64,000 nucleotides of DNA from Vibrio intestinalis (GCF_025195085.2 NZ_JANAVY020000006.1:124001-188000); one strand, 5' to 3'; positions 45,901 to 54,090 are shown, counted from the stretch's first letter. Made by a program: numbers and translations. The notes: generated from the sequence alone by a model not told the origin.

Positions 45901-47103
45901 GAACTCAGCGTAGAAGACCTGCATGATCTGCTTATCGAACTGGCAAAACGTGGCGATTATCAACCTCTGATTGATACTCATGCCGATCACCACTCACGCC
46001 GCATTCGAGATCTAGTTGCTGAGATTCAGGCTGGTAAGTTCAACAAAGATAAGTTCAATTTAATCGAAGTTGTCCACTTTGGCATCTACGCTGAAGCCGG
46101 AACACCAGAAGAACTAGAGGCAGCCAAGCAAGCTCAAACGGAAGAAGATGAAGGGTTCGTTGCCATCCATCAGTTAGACCATCGTAAAGAAACCCTGTTG
46201 GTGGAAACGGAAGTGGGTCGCTCATTTGGTATGCGAGTGGGTTACTTCAGTGATGACACACCAATGGATGAGCTACCTGAAGAGATCAAACTCAAAGCAC
46301 GAGTTCACCACCCTTACATTCACACCCATGGTGGCTACCTGTCTGAGTGGGACTTCCAACTGGAAGTAGATACTAGCTGCTACATTGGTTGGACGTTCTC
46401 ACACAAATCTTTGTGTGTACCGGGCATCTACAAAGTAGAGATCGTCAAAGGCGACGACGTGATTGAAAGTAAAACTTTCCACGTGGTTGAAAAACGACCT
46501 CTTCAGGTCGACAGCTTAATTGAGAAATACCAAGACGGTTCGTTAACTCAAGAACATGTTGGCAGCATGAATGTACACGATAACGTGCTAAACATGCTCG
46601 ATGTGAAAAACAATTGTAATTCTTTAAACATCGCTAACCGATTGATTAATAACGTCGTGAATGTTTACCAACATCACGACAATAACGATCTCGCGTTTTT
46701 AGAATTAAGACTAAACGAAAGCACGCCTAAACATTGGTATCGAGCGGCAAACCAACTCCGTCCATTCATTGAAAAGCGTGTCAAAGGCAAGCAGTTACTG
46801 ATTGGTTCAAACGCTGCGATTGAACATGGCTTGGCTAACCCTAGCATTTGGCAACAAGGACTAAGTGCGAGTACACCCGTAAAGTTTGTTCGCCCAAATC
46901 CTGACCACGCGGACAGCTTGATTGCCCTGCACCTTAAGAAGAAGGGCTTTAGAACTCTATTTGGCTACAGCAGAGAAGGCGATTTGTGCCGTATTCTGAT
47001 CGCACCAATCAAAATCGGCCTGTTGCAACGTTACCTTCTGCATATGGTAGCGAAACTGGCTAGCGACTCGGTTGAACGCCAAGGCGTACCAGCCGCACTT
47101 TAA
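42955..47103 (+). CDS. Very large acidic protein with a DUF3859-like domain, unknown function
   Basis: A 1382-residue protein without signal peptide or membrane segments. It is strongly acidic and helical, with Glu/Asp-rich stretches (EPKEYEEEEWGDIYY, DWRPDDEDEEYEEC, HDDDDESQKRW). Most of it reads like irregular helical repeats. Near residues 1070-1200 a beta-rich segment (VGRSFGMRVGYFSDD ... WTFSHKSLCVPGIYKVEIVKGDDVI) resembles DUF3859. Two CxxC-type cysteine clusters (LAPCKTCRM) lie near 705. No ATPase, nuclease or protease motif is visible. The start at 42955 lacks a strong binding site. It is followed by a small acidic gene, and I know no function for either. Confidence 0.75.
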   Translation: MSVLEETTALVIPYDPQNVESLRQGLKLYRQYIEREDAFHDFYCHVTFKVEENCDDTIGKLLQDPITRTLIKFAGARLEEIKPETNLSNCVYEEETAFFLRALHHAELESELEQTAITLTAVSRRINDSSDMWVSDTEVLGLLPLFMLALKYPQYTYHLASYIVPYWDEEHAPFGGEVLAIVVSHHGYSHHMLKAFCYCDNYMARAKMFSLEAMSRINIQQVQGKQRRQPLLEVFRQQPEEFEAFKRLLKERYAAMDFLQYTSSPHEYNDDPIRPLVLSIVSPDAGTEWYDFDEKEESMSEAMFIDSVADDAAADLKIEIEEYLGRPIVEPKEYEEEEWGDIYYARGTSEEQWKAFICGEFDNGQQVWDYVLTGEGPEILDQIEACDAPKLMIDGNYKIAEKIDYYVGMFETFHSELASILNDVICDWRPDDEDEEYEECPKLLRLLDVMHRWNDKQSFHADLMDEMVNEYKFISDKEFIARYNGDWKTLLFHCIDSFSGYSSNIALTEAKTLYQISLDHRDELKQIIENEDYPQICDEFRSGPPRETILAMCAAIVHFDRENGTKDDLNQYVLSLLDQQLVRALTDQTSETSHFVCGPKTPSWQYVEPEEEVLKQINQDWEVVEQYLHAKHDDVDKATQCFDKQQKLDRDDDSIFFQQKRYEFLRDFDHRAQKLLVAAHVISKQDNSPIKDFCERFVELWVRLAPCKTCRMLGHFYNVSRYGDFESEEFLRQNAALTEKIVGITDVGASAFVAENLISEVRSGEDYQDVFKPMFEMYKQEAQTDEPEQQVLHQSLNVIPQNYKQIFMGQLFKYDPTIDPDYFETELRRIVQLRVKQRLLNTIHEERDFNQEELYALKLIEDYVHLQQPATQAQIDELVAMMKSQYIEDFIGPYRAAEVDFLFWFASDVLKDNLLQVYIHHSGMNFTKLHDDDDESQKRWLCERVLLLGINKIKLFETIMDEHWEECLDIFPDQLELASLTNELSVEDLHDLLIELAKRGDYQPLIDTHADHHSRRIRDLVAEIQAGKFNKDKFNLIEVVHFGIYAEAGTPEELEAAKQAQTEEDEGFVAIHQLDHRKETLLVETEVGRSFGMRVGYFSDDTPMDELPEEIKLKARVHHPYIHTHGGYLSEWDFQLEVDTSCYIGWTFSHKSLCVPGIYKVEIVKGDDVIESKTFHVVEKRPLQVDSLIEKYQDGSLTQEHVGSMNVHDNVLNMLDVKNNCNSLNIANRLINNVVNVYQHHDNNDLAFLELRLNESTPKHWYRAANQLRPFIEKRVKGKQLLIGSNAAIEHGLANPSIWQQGLSASTPVKFVRPNPDHADSLIALHLKKKGFRTLFGYSREGDLCRILIAPIKIGLLQRYLLHMVAKLASDSVERQGVPAAL

Positions 47104-47201
47104 CGCTTACGAAAATCAATTACCTAACTCAAAGCAAGTTTATACTTCGCTTTGAGTTAGGTTTTTCCAAATCATCTAATCCCTGTTTTATTGAGTGTAC
47201 C

Positions 47202-47729
47202 ATGCCAACAATTAACGAATTTAAACACGATATCGAACATTACAAATCAGGTGTTTGCAAAGCCCTTGCTGACTATCTAAACGACCAACATGCGTTTTTC
47301 AGTGATTACAAAATCCGTGCTGTAGATTTTGAATTTAATCCGGATCACGACTTCCAACTGCTCATTAGCTTTCTCGTTGAGGGAGAAGAGGCATGGCAAG
47401 AGAAATCCGATCCACAAGGTGACTACTACACCACGGATTGGAAGTATCACATGTTCAACCTAGACTTTACTGACCATGAAAGTGACGAGTTAAATGAAGC
47501 CCTGTATCTAGAGCTGGATGACTTAGACGATCTTGATTACGGCCCTCTCAACCAGTTTTATGATGAGCTATATAAACAACTCGCCAGTGTTGTGAAATCT
47601 GATGTAGTAATGAAAGCCATCCACTCATTCCAACACTCTGAGCAGTTTGATGTGTTTATGATTGACCCAAGAGATGAAGATATCGACTACATTCAGCTAG
47701 AGACCGCTGTATTTCAATATCAGTCATAG
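47202..47729 (+). CDS. Small acidic hypothetical protein, probable partner of the preceding gene
   Basis: A 175-residue cytoplasmic protein, very acidic, with LELDDLDDLDYGPLNQFYDEL in the middle and FMIDPRDEDIDYIQLETAVF near the end. It contains no transmembrane or catalytic motif that I recognise. It follows the giant acidic gene by 98 bases on the same strand with no terminator between, so the two may be one unit. A terminator acting mainly on the other strand follows. Confidence 0.6.
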   Translation: MPTINEFKHDIEHYKSGVCKALADYLNDQHAFFSDYKIRAVDFEFNPDHDFQLLISFLVEGEEAWQEKSDPQGDYYTTDWKYHMFNLDFTDHESDELNEALYLELDDLDDLDYGPLNQFYDELYKQLASVVKSDVVMKAIHSFQHSEQFDVFMIDPRDEDIDYIQLETAVFQYQS

Positions 47730-47775
47730 CCATTACAACTGTTTGAAAAACCAAAACCGAACCGAAAACGCAGCA

Positions 47776-47803
47776 TAAAAAAAGAGCCTAAATTAGGCTC
47801 TTT
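47776..47803 (-). terminator. Terminator of the M20 peptidase/yjiGH operon
   Basis: An 11-bp palindromic stem, AAAGAGCCTAA with TTAGGCTCTTT. On the minus strand it is followed by seven T residues; on the plus strand by only TTTAT. Confidence 0.88.
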
Positions 47804-47828
47804 ATCAGGGGTAAGGTTTTTGACTAAA

Positions 47829-48953
47829 TTATTTGGCGAGCTTTTCTAGTACACGCATCAACATGCGAATACGTGGCTCAATCGACTCAAGCAACAAGTA
47901 CTCTTGATCGCTGTGGAAGCCTGCACCAATTGGGCCTAGACCATCCAATGTTGGAACGCCAAGAATCGCGGTGTTGTTCGCATCAGAACCGCCACCCACT
48001 TCTTTCCAGTTGATGTCGATGTTTAGCTCTTGCGCTGATTCTTCAACCAGTGCCATCAAGGCCTGAGTTTGTTCACTGGCTACCATCGATGGCTTGTAAG
48101 CTTCACGTTCCATTTCAACCACAACATCAGGTGTAAATGGCTGAGCTTTAAGTGCATTCAACTTAGTATCAACTTCGTCGTATTCCTCATTGCTCCAAAA
48201 ACGCACATCAACAATCGCTTGGGCATCTTCAGGGACAATGTTTGCACCCGCGCCGCCAGAGACAATACCAACGTTTAACGTCGTGCCTGACTCGAAGTTG
48301 GTCATCGCATTAATCGCTAAAATCCAGTTCGCCATTTCAGTGATAGCACTGCGGCCATTTTCTGGCTCATTACCTGCGTGTGCAGCTACGCCTTTGAAGT
48401 CAAACTTGTAGCGAGCCATGCCTTTACGAGCTTTAACTAGGCCACCATCTGCACGCGCCGCTTCCGCCACTAATACATGACGCGCTTGCTTAGCTACAGA
48501 TTGAATCCAATCAACTGAGTCTAGCGAGCCAGTCTCTTCATCTGGGTTCATGCAGATCGCAATCGACAGTTTGTTTAGCACATCAGCATCAAGGTTGCGC
48601 ATCGCATATACGATGTTTAGCAAACCCGATTTCATGTCAGAAACACCCGGGCCGTATGCTTTTTCTGCGTCGATGCTCATTGGACGCTCTGCGGCGGTAC
48701 CCACAGGGAAAACCGTATCCATGTGACCAATAAGCATCACATCAATCGCATCCGCTTCTGGTTTGTTGCGAATTTCTAGACCAACACCCGCTTTACCACA
48801 ATCGATGCGTTTTACGTTCCAACCATCAAGCTGGGCGAACTTTTGCTCAAACTGAGCAGCGATAACTTCAATACCTTCAACGGTGTAAGTACCACAATCC
48901 ACATCAATCAGTGGGCGCAGCTCTTCAAGGTATTCATTCAGTGAAAAATTCAT
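47829..48953 (-). CDS. M20 family zinc peptidase (glutamate carboxypeptidase-like)
   Basis: A 374-residue enzyme. Metal and catalytic residues of the M20 family are intact: His/Asp in LIGHMDTVFP, the bridging Asp in GPGVSDMKSG, catalytic Glu-Glu in NPDEETGS, and a later ligand in AEAARADG and AGFHSDQEYL. A lid/dimer domain occupies ~180-290 (VAAHAGNEPENGRSAI). It is closest in look to carboxypeptidase G2-type enzymes, which split C-terminal glutamate or similar amides. No signal peptide, so cytoplasmic. It is the last gene of yjiH-yjiG-peptidase; in E. coli the same transporter pair travels with the dipeptidase IadA. Confidence 0.9.
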   Translation of the reverse strand: MNFSLNEYLEELRPLIDVDCGTYTVEGIEVIAAQFEQKFAQLDGWNVKRIDCGKAGVGLEIRNKPEADAIDVMLIGHMDTVFPVGTAAERPMSIDAEKAYGPGVSDMKSGLLNIVYAMRNLDADVLNKLSIAICMNPDEETGSLDSVDWIQSVAKQARHVLVAEAARADGGLVKARKGMARYKFDFKGVAAHAGNEPENGRSAITEMANWILAINAMTNFESGTTLNVGIVSGGAGANIVPEDAQAIVDVRFWSNEEYDEVDTKLNALKAQPFTPDVVVEMEREAYKPSMVASEQTQALMALVEESAQELNIDINWKEVGGGSDANNTAILGVPTLDGLGPIGAGFHSDQEYLLLESIEPRIRMLMRVLEKLAK

Positions 48954-48962
48954 TCTCTACCC

Positions 48963-49430
48963 TTACACAAATAGGTTCATGACTAGCATTGCACCAAACG
49001 CGTTCAATACAGAGATAGCAATCATTACAGGAATGTAACGGCCTTCAGTACCGATAGGACCCATGATGCGGCCCATGTACTGAACTTGCGAGCCCATTAG
49101 GTAGATAGCAGGGGCAAGAATCGCAATGTGAGTACCGTTAAGAATACCTTGGTCAAACAATGTGATAACAACACCAACAGCACCACCCATCGACATCCAC
49201 GCGCCAATAAGTACAGCTGCGGCTTCACCCGGTAGGCCAAAGACAGCCATGATTGGCGAAAACACAGTACCCATCAAATCAAGTGCACCCGTAATCTGCA
49301 GCGCTTTAATGATAACGAAAGCCATAAGAACGTTAGGCACAGTAGACGTTGTTGCAATAACCCAGCCTTTCTTTGCGCCTTCAACGAAGATGTCTGTCAC
49401 CATAGGTTTTTTCTGTTTAACTTCGCTCAT
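48963..49430 (-). CDS. yjiG: YjiG family membrane protein (SpmB-like)
   Basis: A 155-residue inner-membrane protein with four hydrophobic segments. It matches E. coli YjiG in length and in features such as WVIATTSTVPNVLMAFVIIKAL, GLPGEAAAVLIGAWMSMGGAVGV and GSQVQYMGRIMGPIGTEGRYIP. It is one half of a nucleoside-recognition (GATE) type permease pair with YjiH; the start overlaps the yjiH stop by one base. The pair is thought to transport a small metabolite, and the peptidase gene next to it suggests an amino-acid conjugate or dipeptide (inference). Confidence 0.85.
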   Translation of the reverse strand: MSEVKQKKPMVTDIFVEGAKKGWVIATTSTVPNVLMAFVIIKALQITGALDLMGTVFSPIMAVFGLPGEAAAVLIGAWMSMGGAVGVVITLFDQGILNGTHIAILAPAIYLMGSQVQYMGRIMGPIGTEGRYIPVMIAISVLNAFGAMLVMNLFV

Positions 49431-50158
49431 TATGCTGTCTCCTCTTGTAGGCTTTTATCTTGGTTTTTATCTTCTTTGCCTTCAGTAATGTTTAGGTAAA
49501 TGCGGAATAAGTTGGCACCAACAAATTTAAATACAAACATGATTGCTACCGCTAAACCGATTGAAGACGTAACCGCCAGAGAACCATCAGCCATGGTCAG
49601 AGTGAATAGCACAGCACCAGAAGAGAAGAAGTTAACGATAGTCGCACCAGCGGTGAACTGGAACATAGTAAACACATCAGTTTCACGCTTGGTTAAACGC
49701 CCTTCATCTTTCAATTGACGCGTCATCGCCGCACCAGCATCGGTACTTTGTAATGAAGCAATCAAAGCAAGACCAGAACTACCAGGAATACCCATTAATG
49801 GGCGAAGTAGAGGAGTAAGAAGCTTACGAGCAGCATCTAGCGCGCCGTAATGTTCAAGAACGTTGATAACACCAAGTGCGAACATAACAGTTGGGATAAG
49901 AGTTAGAGCAAAAATGAAACCGTCACGAGCACCGCTACCGCCTTTACCACGTAAAGAAGTAGTTGCCGCTTCAACACCTTCAGCCGTCTCTTTTACATCG
50001 TAAGCGACTTTACCAAAAGAGCCATTTAGCGTAGTGAAATCGAGCACACCGTACCACTCGTTCGATTTCATCAAGCCAGAGAAAAATACCACCGCAAAAG
50101 CGAGCGCGACATAGCAACCCCATGTCACTTTACGCCCTGTTTGAATTGGATTGGACAT
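49430..50158 (-). CDS. yjiH: YjiH family membrane protein (nucleoside-recognition/GATE domain)
   Basis: A 242-residue inner-membrane protein. The start at 50158 (MSNPIQTGRKVTWG) has AAGGTGA upstream; three extra codons are possible. About seven hydrophobic segments include the GATE-domain motif GIPGSSGLALIASLQSTDAGAAMTRQL. A non-conserved soluble insert around 45-75 is rich in Gly/Glu. Translation is coupled to yjiG through an overlapping stop/start. It is first in the operon and reads away from a long divergent region also serving nhaD. Confidence 0.85.
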   Translation of the reverse strand: MSNPIQTGRKVTWGCYVALAFAVVFFSGLMKSNEWYGVLDFTTLNGSFGKVAYDVKETAEGVEAATTSLRGKGGSGARDGFIFALTLIPTVMFALGVINVLEHYGALDAARKLLTPLLRPLMGIPGSSGLALIASLQSTDAGAAMTRQLKDEGRLTKRETDVFTMFQFTAGATIVNFFSSGAVLFTLTMADGSLAVTSSIGLAVAIMFVFKFVGANLFRIYLNITEGKEDKNQDKSLQEETA

Positions 50159-50842
50159 TGTTATCACCTTAATTATTAGGAACAGAATAAAAGGGAGCCC
50201 ATGGTGCTTTTTCCATCAATTTATAGAGAAAAAACCAAAAGCCTCATCCATTTTGTGGGAATTACTGTGCTAGAAATCTGATCCGAATCAATTGGCAATT
50301 AAAACTATTAACAAGCCGTAACTTGATATCATAATTTGTGATAACACGCATAATTAGTAAAAAATGCTAGTCAAAGTTCATAACAATGCACATCAACTGT
50401 ATTAATAAAATCATCAAAATTAGTTAAATATTAAGGTATGTCGGCTTATTCCACATGCCTCACAAACTATCTCGCCAAAGGCCACTAGAATAAGTTTGCT
50501 CGAACGACAAGTATTTATGCCTAGATTCAAATATTTGGGGTATTAGGCCAAACCATTAGTGATGGTGCAGCAAAAGCTCTCGCAACCACGATCGTGATGC
50601 GAAACGCAGCAAAAGCGTTCATGTGAGAGGGAAAACTGTAAATCGTCAGCTCGATAACGTCATGGATGGCGTTGGTATATCTACCCAACAAACAACAATA
50701 AAACATGCAGCAAGCAGTGGGACTGCATCAATAACCTTTTACTATCTGACAGTGTTTAGCTTTGCGAACTCTGCCATTCAGTATCCGTTCGAGTGTTAAC
50801 ACTTAAGCCTATGTAGTTGTTAATATTCAAGGAGTTGAAGTA
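50159..50842. other. Long divergent region between yjiH and nhaD
   Basis: A 684-bp gap. Its left third is plain AT-rich DNA that should hold the yjiH promoter. From about 50530 it becomes GC-balanced with many local hairpins, described separately as the nhaD leader. A 12-bp palindrome AGTGTTAACACT lies at 50792-50803 and may be an operator. No protein frame is supported. Confidence 0.5.
50552..50726 (+). ncRNA. Structured 5' leader of nhaD, candidate cis-regulatory RNA
   Basis: Hairpins in order: ACCAT (50552-50556) with ATGGT (50562-50566); an 8-bp stem CTCTCGCA (50577-50584) with TGTGAGAG (50622-50629) enclosing AACGC (50603-50607) with GCGTT (50615-50619); and GCAGT (50714-50718) with ACTGC (50722-50726). 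GCAGCAAAAGC occurs twice, 39 bases apart (50567-50577 and 50606-50616). Branched pairing with repeated unpaired A-rich loops looks like an aptamer. The gene controlled is a Na+(Li+)/H+ antiporter, so a cation-sensing riboswitch is a fair guess, not a recognition. Confidence 0.45.
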
Positions 50843-52285
50843 ATGAAGAGACTGTGGCCAGTTTGTTTAGCCCTGTTAATGTTGCCCTGTTCTGTTTTTG
50901 CCGCCAGTAGCGGCGCCCAATCCCCCCCGTTAGACCTTACCCAATCCACCATCGGATACGTTGCCATAGTCATCTTTGCCATTGCCTACACCTTGGTAAT
51001 GCTGGAGGAGTACTTACAGCTACGTAAATCCAAACCCGTGCTACTTGCCGCAGGCCTTATTTGGGCGATGCTGGGTTATGTGTACTCCCAACAGGGTTAC
51101 ATAGAGGTCGCCCATGCCGCGTTGGAACATAACCTATTAGAGTATGCGGAATTACTGCTGTTCCTATTGGTAGCGATGACCTACATCAACGCTATGGAAG
51201 AGCGGCGTTTATTTGATGCGCTGCAAGCTTGGATGGTCGGCAAAGGGTTTAACTTCCGCGCCCTATTTTGGTTAACCGGTATTCTCTCCTTCTTTATTTC
51301 ACCTATTGCCGATAACTTAACCACCGCCCTACTCATGTGCGCTGTTGTCATGAAAGTCGCTGGAGACAATAAGCGCTTCATTAACCTTGCTTGTATAAAT
51401 ATCGTCGTCGCAGCAAACGCAGGCGGCGCGTTTAGCCCATTTGGTGACATTACCACCTTGATGGTTTGGCAAGCTGGCCATGTCTCCTTCTCTGAATTCA
51501 TGCCCCTTTTTGTGCCTTCTGTGGTTAGCTACGTCATACCCGCGGTCATCATGTCGCTGTTTATACCTAACAGTAAACCAAACGTAACCCATGAACATGT
51601 CGAATTAAAACGCGGCGCGCGCCGAATTGTGTTGTTGTTCATACTCACTATTTCAACTGCGGTGGCCTTCCACGCGGTGCTTCACTTCCCGCCAGTAATT
51701 GGCATGATGATGGGTTTGGCGTACTTGCAGTTCTTTGGCTTCTATCTACGTCGCACACTCAAGCGCTCATTGGCAAATAAAGCCAAAATGGCCATTGCGA
51801 ACCGTGATGACTATGCCTTAAAGCGTTTAGGCTCTGTGGTACCGTTTGATATCTTCCGCCGAGTTTCTCATGCCGAATGGGACACCTTGCTCTTTTTCTA
51901 CGGCGTTGTGATGTGCGTGGGTGGTTTAAGTTTGATTGGCTACTTAGGCATGATCTCTGAAGTGATGTACCTACAGTGGGACCCTATTTGGGCCAACATC
52001 ATGGTGGGGATTCTATCTGCGATTGTCGATAACATTCCGGTGATGTTCGCCGTACTCACTATGGAGCCAACCATGTCTATGGGTAACTGGTTGTTAGTCA
52101 CCTTAACGGCAGGTGTTGGTGGTAGCTTGTTGTCGATTGGTTCCGCAGCAGGGGTAGCACTAATGGGCGCAGCCCACGGTAAATATACCTTCTTCGGCCA
52201 TCTAAAATGGGCGCCTGTGATTGGCATCGGCTACGCGGCCGCCATTGTGACCCATTTATGGATGAACAGCAGTCTGTTCACCTAG
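50843..52285 (+). CDS. nhaD: Na+/H+ antiporter NhaD
   Basis: A 480-residue inner-membrane antiporter. A cleavable-looking N-terminal segment (LWPVCLALLMLPCSVFAASS) is followed by about 12 membrane helices. Ion-transporter superfamily motifs of NhaD are present: LFLLVAMTYINAMEERRLFDAL, GILSFFISPIADNLTTALLM and the second-half copy VGILSAIVDNIPVMFAVLTM, each with the Asn/Asp pair in a broken helix, and FSPFGDITTLMVWQAGH. It expels Na+ or Li+ in exchange for protons. AAGGAGTTGAAGTA precedes the start. Expression is probably controlled by the structured leader upstream. Confidence 0.95.
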   Translation: MKRLWPVCLALLMLPCSVFAASSGAQSPPLDLTQSTIGYVAIVIFAIAYTLVMLEEYLQLRKSKPVLLAAGLIWAMLGYVYSQQGYIEVAHAALEHNLLEYAELLLFLLVAMTYINAMEERRLFDALQAWMVGKGFNFRALFWLTGILSFFISPIADNLTTALLMCAVVMKVAGDNKRFINLACINIVVAANAGGAFSPFGDITTLMVWQAGHVSFSEFMPLFVPSVVSYVIPAVIMSLFIPNSKPNVTHEHVELKRGARRIVLLFILTISTAVAFHAVLHFPPVIGMMMGLAYLQFFGFYLRRTLKRSLANKAKMAIANRDDYALKRLGSVVPFDIFRRVSHAEWDTLLFFYGVVMCVGGLSLIGYLGMISEVMYLQWDPIWANIMVGILSAIVDNIPVMFAVLTMEPTMSMGNWLLVTLTAGVGGSLLSIGSAAGVALMGAAHGKYTFFGHLKWAPVIGIGYAAAIVTHLWMNSSLFT

Positions 52286-52315
52286 CGACTCAGATCAGTA
52301 ATCGCTTAACCATCA

Positions 52316-52352
52316 AAAAAGAGCTTACCGCATTGTACGGTAAGCTCTTTTT
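52316..52352. terminator. Bidirectional terminator between nhaD and the GST gene
   Basis: A 15-bp perfect stem, AAAAAGAGCTTACCG with its complement, with a 7-nt loop and T runs on both strands, between convergent genes. Confidence 0.95.
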
Positions 52353-52405
52353 ATTTATTACTCTCAATAAGCTTGCCATCCACAAGATGATGGCAGCTCA
52401 AACGA

Positions 52406-53098
52406 TTAACAGCAGTTAGTTCCGCAACCGCCATTGTCGCTGCAATCTTTACCTGCGCCTAGGAAGGTCTGCTCAGATAAATAAAAGCCTGTAAATGCTT
52501 GTTCAAAATCGTCCGCTACCGACTTCTCCATTAAGCCAGTCTCTAGCAGAGCTTGCTGCCAAGCTTGCACTTTAGGGAAGCCTTCCAACATATCAAAACA
52601 AGTGTGCGCTTTAATGATGTGAGCACGGTGCAGCAATGGTAGCCAAGCCATATCCACGTTGCTGAGCGATTCACCTTTGAAGAATGGGCCATCAACCAAT
52701 TGAGCCTCAACTTTAGCGAATGCTTTACCCAAGTTCGCTACGCGCTCAGTCAATAGCTCTTCATTGCTGCTGCGCATTGTCGTGCATTGAGCAAGGTAGT
52801 GTTTTGAACCCAAGTAGCTCCATGCACGATCTAAAGCACGCTGCTCGTTACCGATGCCTTCTTCTAGTGGACCAAACTCATCTTGGATGTATTCAATGAT
52901 CGCATCAGATTCAAATAGCGCAGCGCCTGACTCTGTAATCAGCAGTGGTACTTGACCGTTAGGTGATACATCTAAAAACCACTGTGGCTTGTTACTCAGA
53001 CTGATGTATTCAATTTCGTAAGGAATTTGCTTCGCTTCTAGAGCCGCGGTTACACGTTGAACAAATGGACAGATTTTAAAACTTACTACTTTAATCAT
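52406..53098 (-). CDS. Glutathione S-transferase with a Cys-rich C-terminal tail
   Basis: A 230-residue protein with a thioredoxin-like N-terminal domain (~1-80; KICPFVQRVTAALEAKQIPYE with an active-site Cys, then SPNGQVPLLIT and FESDAIIEYI) and a helical C-terminal domain (~90-205). This is the omega/SspA-like GST plan. The last ~12 residues form an unusual tail, CSDNGGCGTNCC, with four cysteines, not part of the GST fold. Such a tail could bind Zn, Cu or As(III). It lies in a cluster with a sigma factor, an ArsR repressor and a Cys-rich metal permease, all with Cys-rich ends. Confidence 0.85.
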   Translation of the reverse strand: MIKVVSFKICPFVQRVTAALEAKQIPYEIEYISLSNKPQWFLDVSPNGQVPLLITESGAALFESDAIIEYIQDEFGPLEEGIGNEQRALDRAWSYLGSKHYLAQCTTMRSSNEELLTERVANLGKAFAKVEAQLVDGPFFKGESLSNVDMAWLPLLHRAHIIKAHTCFDMLEGFPKVQAWQQALLETGLMEKSVADDFEQAFTGFYLSEQTFLGAGKDCSDNGGCGTNCC

Positions 53099-53220
53099 TT
53101 TTCACTTCTCGTTTGGATTCAGCATTGTCGCGCTGAAGATTAATAGGGGCGATTTATCTCGCTTACACCTATAAGACGAGGTGATTCCAAAGAAGACGAA
53201 AAAGATTTAAATAATTTTTC

Positions 53221-53805
53221 CTAACAGCCACATTGTTTATTTTTCTGATGGTAATCAACGACATTACCGTGCTTATCAAGTTGCAACTCACAACAGTTTT
53301 CGAACAGTTTTCTTAGTTCCATACGGCTTTTTTGTACCCGAGACTTAAACGTGGAGTAGCTAACACCTTGCTTTTCTGCGAGCTCTTTTTGGCTTTGACC
53401 TTCTAACTCCACCGCTGAAAGCATGGCTGCATTTTCTGACGGCAGTGCTTGAATAAATGGCGCGATACACTTAGCCATCTCTTGCTCTAAGGTTTCTGGC
53501 TCTTGCTGATACCAAAGCTCTTCTGCATCGATCTCTTGGTCACGTTGAACACGAGCACGCTTACGATAAAAATCGACAATGGTGCGATGGGCAAGCTGAA
53601 ACAACCACGCTTTGACGCTGGTTTGATCTTTAATAGTTGATAGGTTTTGATGGGTTTTAATCAAAATCTCTTGCAGCAAGTCTTCGACATCCGCCTCGTT
53701 ATTTACCTTAGAGTGCAAGAATGCTTTCAGCGATCGCTGATATTTTTCCCACACTTGATTTAGTTGTAAGGGTTCAGCTACATTGCTCATCGACACAACA
53801 CTCAT
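53221..53805 (-). CDS. SigZ-like ECF sigma factor with Cys-rich C-terminus
   Basis: A 194-residue ECF-type sigma factor: region 2 (~20-85; DVEDLLQEILIKTHQNL, AWLFQLAHRTIVDFYRKR) and region 4 (~115-165; LPSENAAMLSAVELEGQSQKELAEKQGVSYSTFKSRVQKSRMEL). The protein continues in a short tail, FENCCELQLDKHGNVVDYHQKNKQCGC, shared with proteins usually labelled SigZ; its four cysteines may sense metal or thiols directly. No anti-sigma gene follows. The frame overlaps the end of arsR by 32 bases; a second start at 53790 would shorten it by five residues. Confidence 0.85.
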   Translation of the reverse strand: MSVVSMSNVAEPLQLNQVWEKYQRSLKAFLHSKVNNEADVEDLLQEILIKTHQNLSTIKDQTSVKAWLFQLAHRTIVDFYRKRARVQRDQEIDAEELWYQQEPETLEQEMAKCIAPFIQALPSENAAMLSAVELEGQSQKELAEKQGVSYSTFKSRVQKSRMELRKLFENCCELQLDKHGNVVDYHQKNKQCGC

Positions 53806-54070
53806 CTTGTAAAAAACTGATTACCCCTTCGAGGCACTGATACTCGGCAACGCAATAGAGCGTTCTTCCTTCGCGGCGCTGACTTATCAACCCTGCGGAT
53901 GCCAAACTCGAAATATGGTGAGAAAGCGTCGATCCCGGAATACCGAGCGTTTCTTGTAATCCACCCACAGCGATGCCTTGATAACCCGCTTTGACGACGG
54001 TTTTGTAAATTGACAGCCTTGTGGTGTGGCCCAACTCTTTTAATGCTTTCGCGACAAATTCTAATTGCAT
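53774..54070 (-). CDS. ArsR family metal/thiol-responsive repressor
   Basis: A 98-residue winged-helix repressor. The start at 54070 (MQLEFVAKALKELGHTTRLSIY) has a GAGGAAAG site; a longer frame reaches 54151 through the promoter and is rejected. The DNA-binding helices are in VGGLQETLGIPGSTLSHHISSLASAGLISQRREGRTLYC. A C-terminal Cys cluster (QDECCVDEQCS) plus the Cys in TLYCVAEYQC would form the sensor. It lies divergently from the metal permease with three inverted repeats of a TTTCGA core around and between the promoters, so it probably represses both directions. Confidence 0.9.
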   Translation of the reverse strand: MQLEFVAKALKELGHTTRLSIYKTVVKAGYQGIAVGGLQETLGIPGSTLSHHISSLASAGLISQRREGRTLYCVAEYQCLEGVISFLQDECCVDEQCS

Positions 54071-54090
54071 ATCGCTTTCCTCTAACTGGT

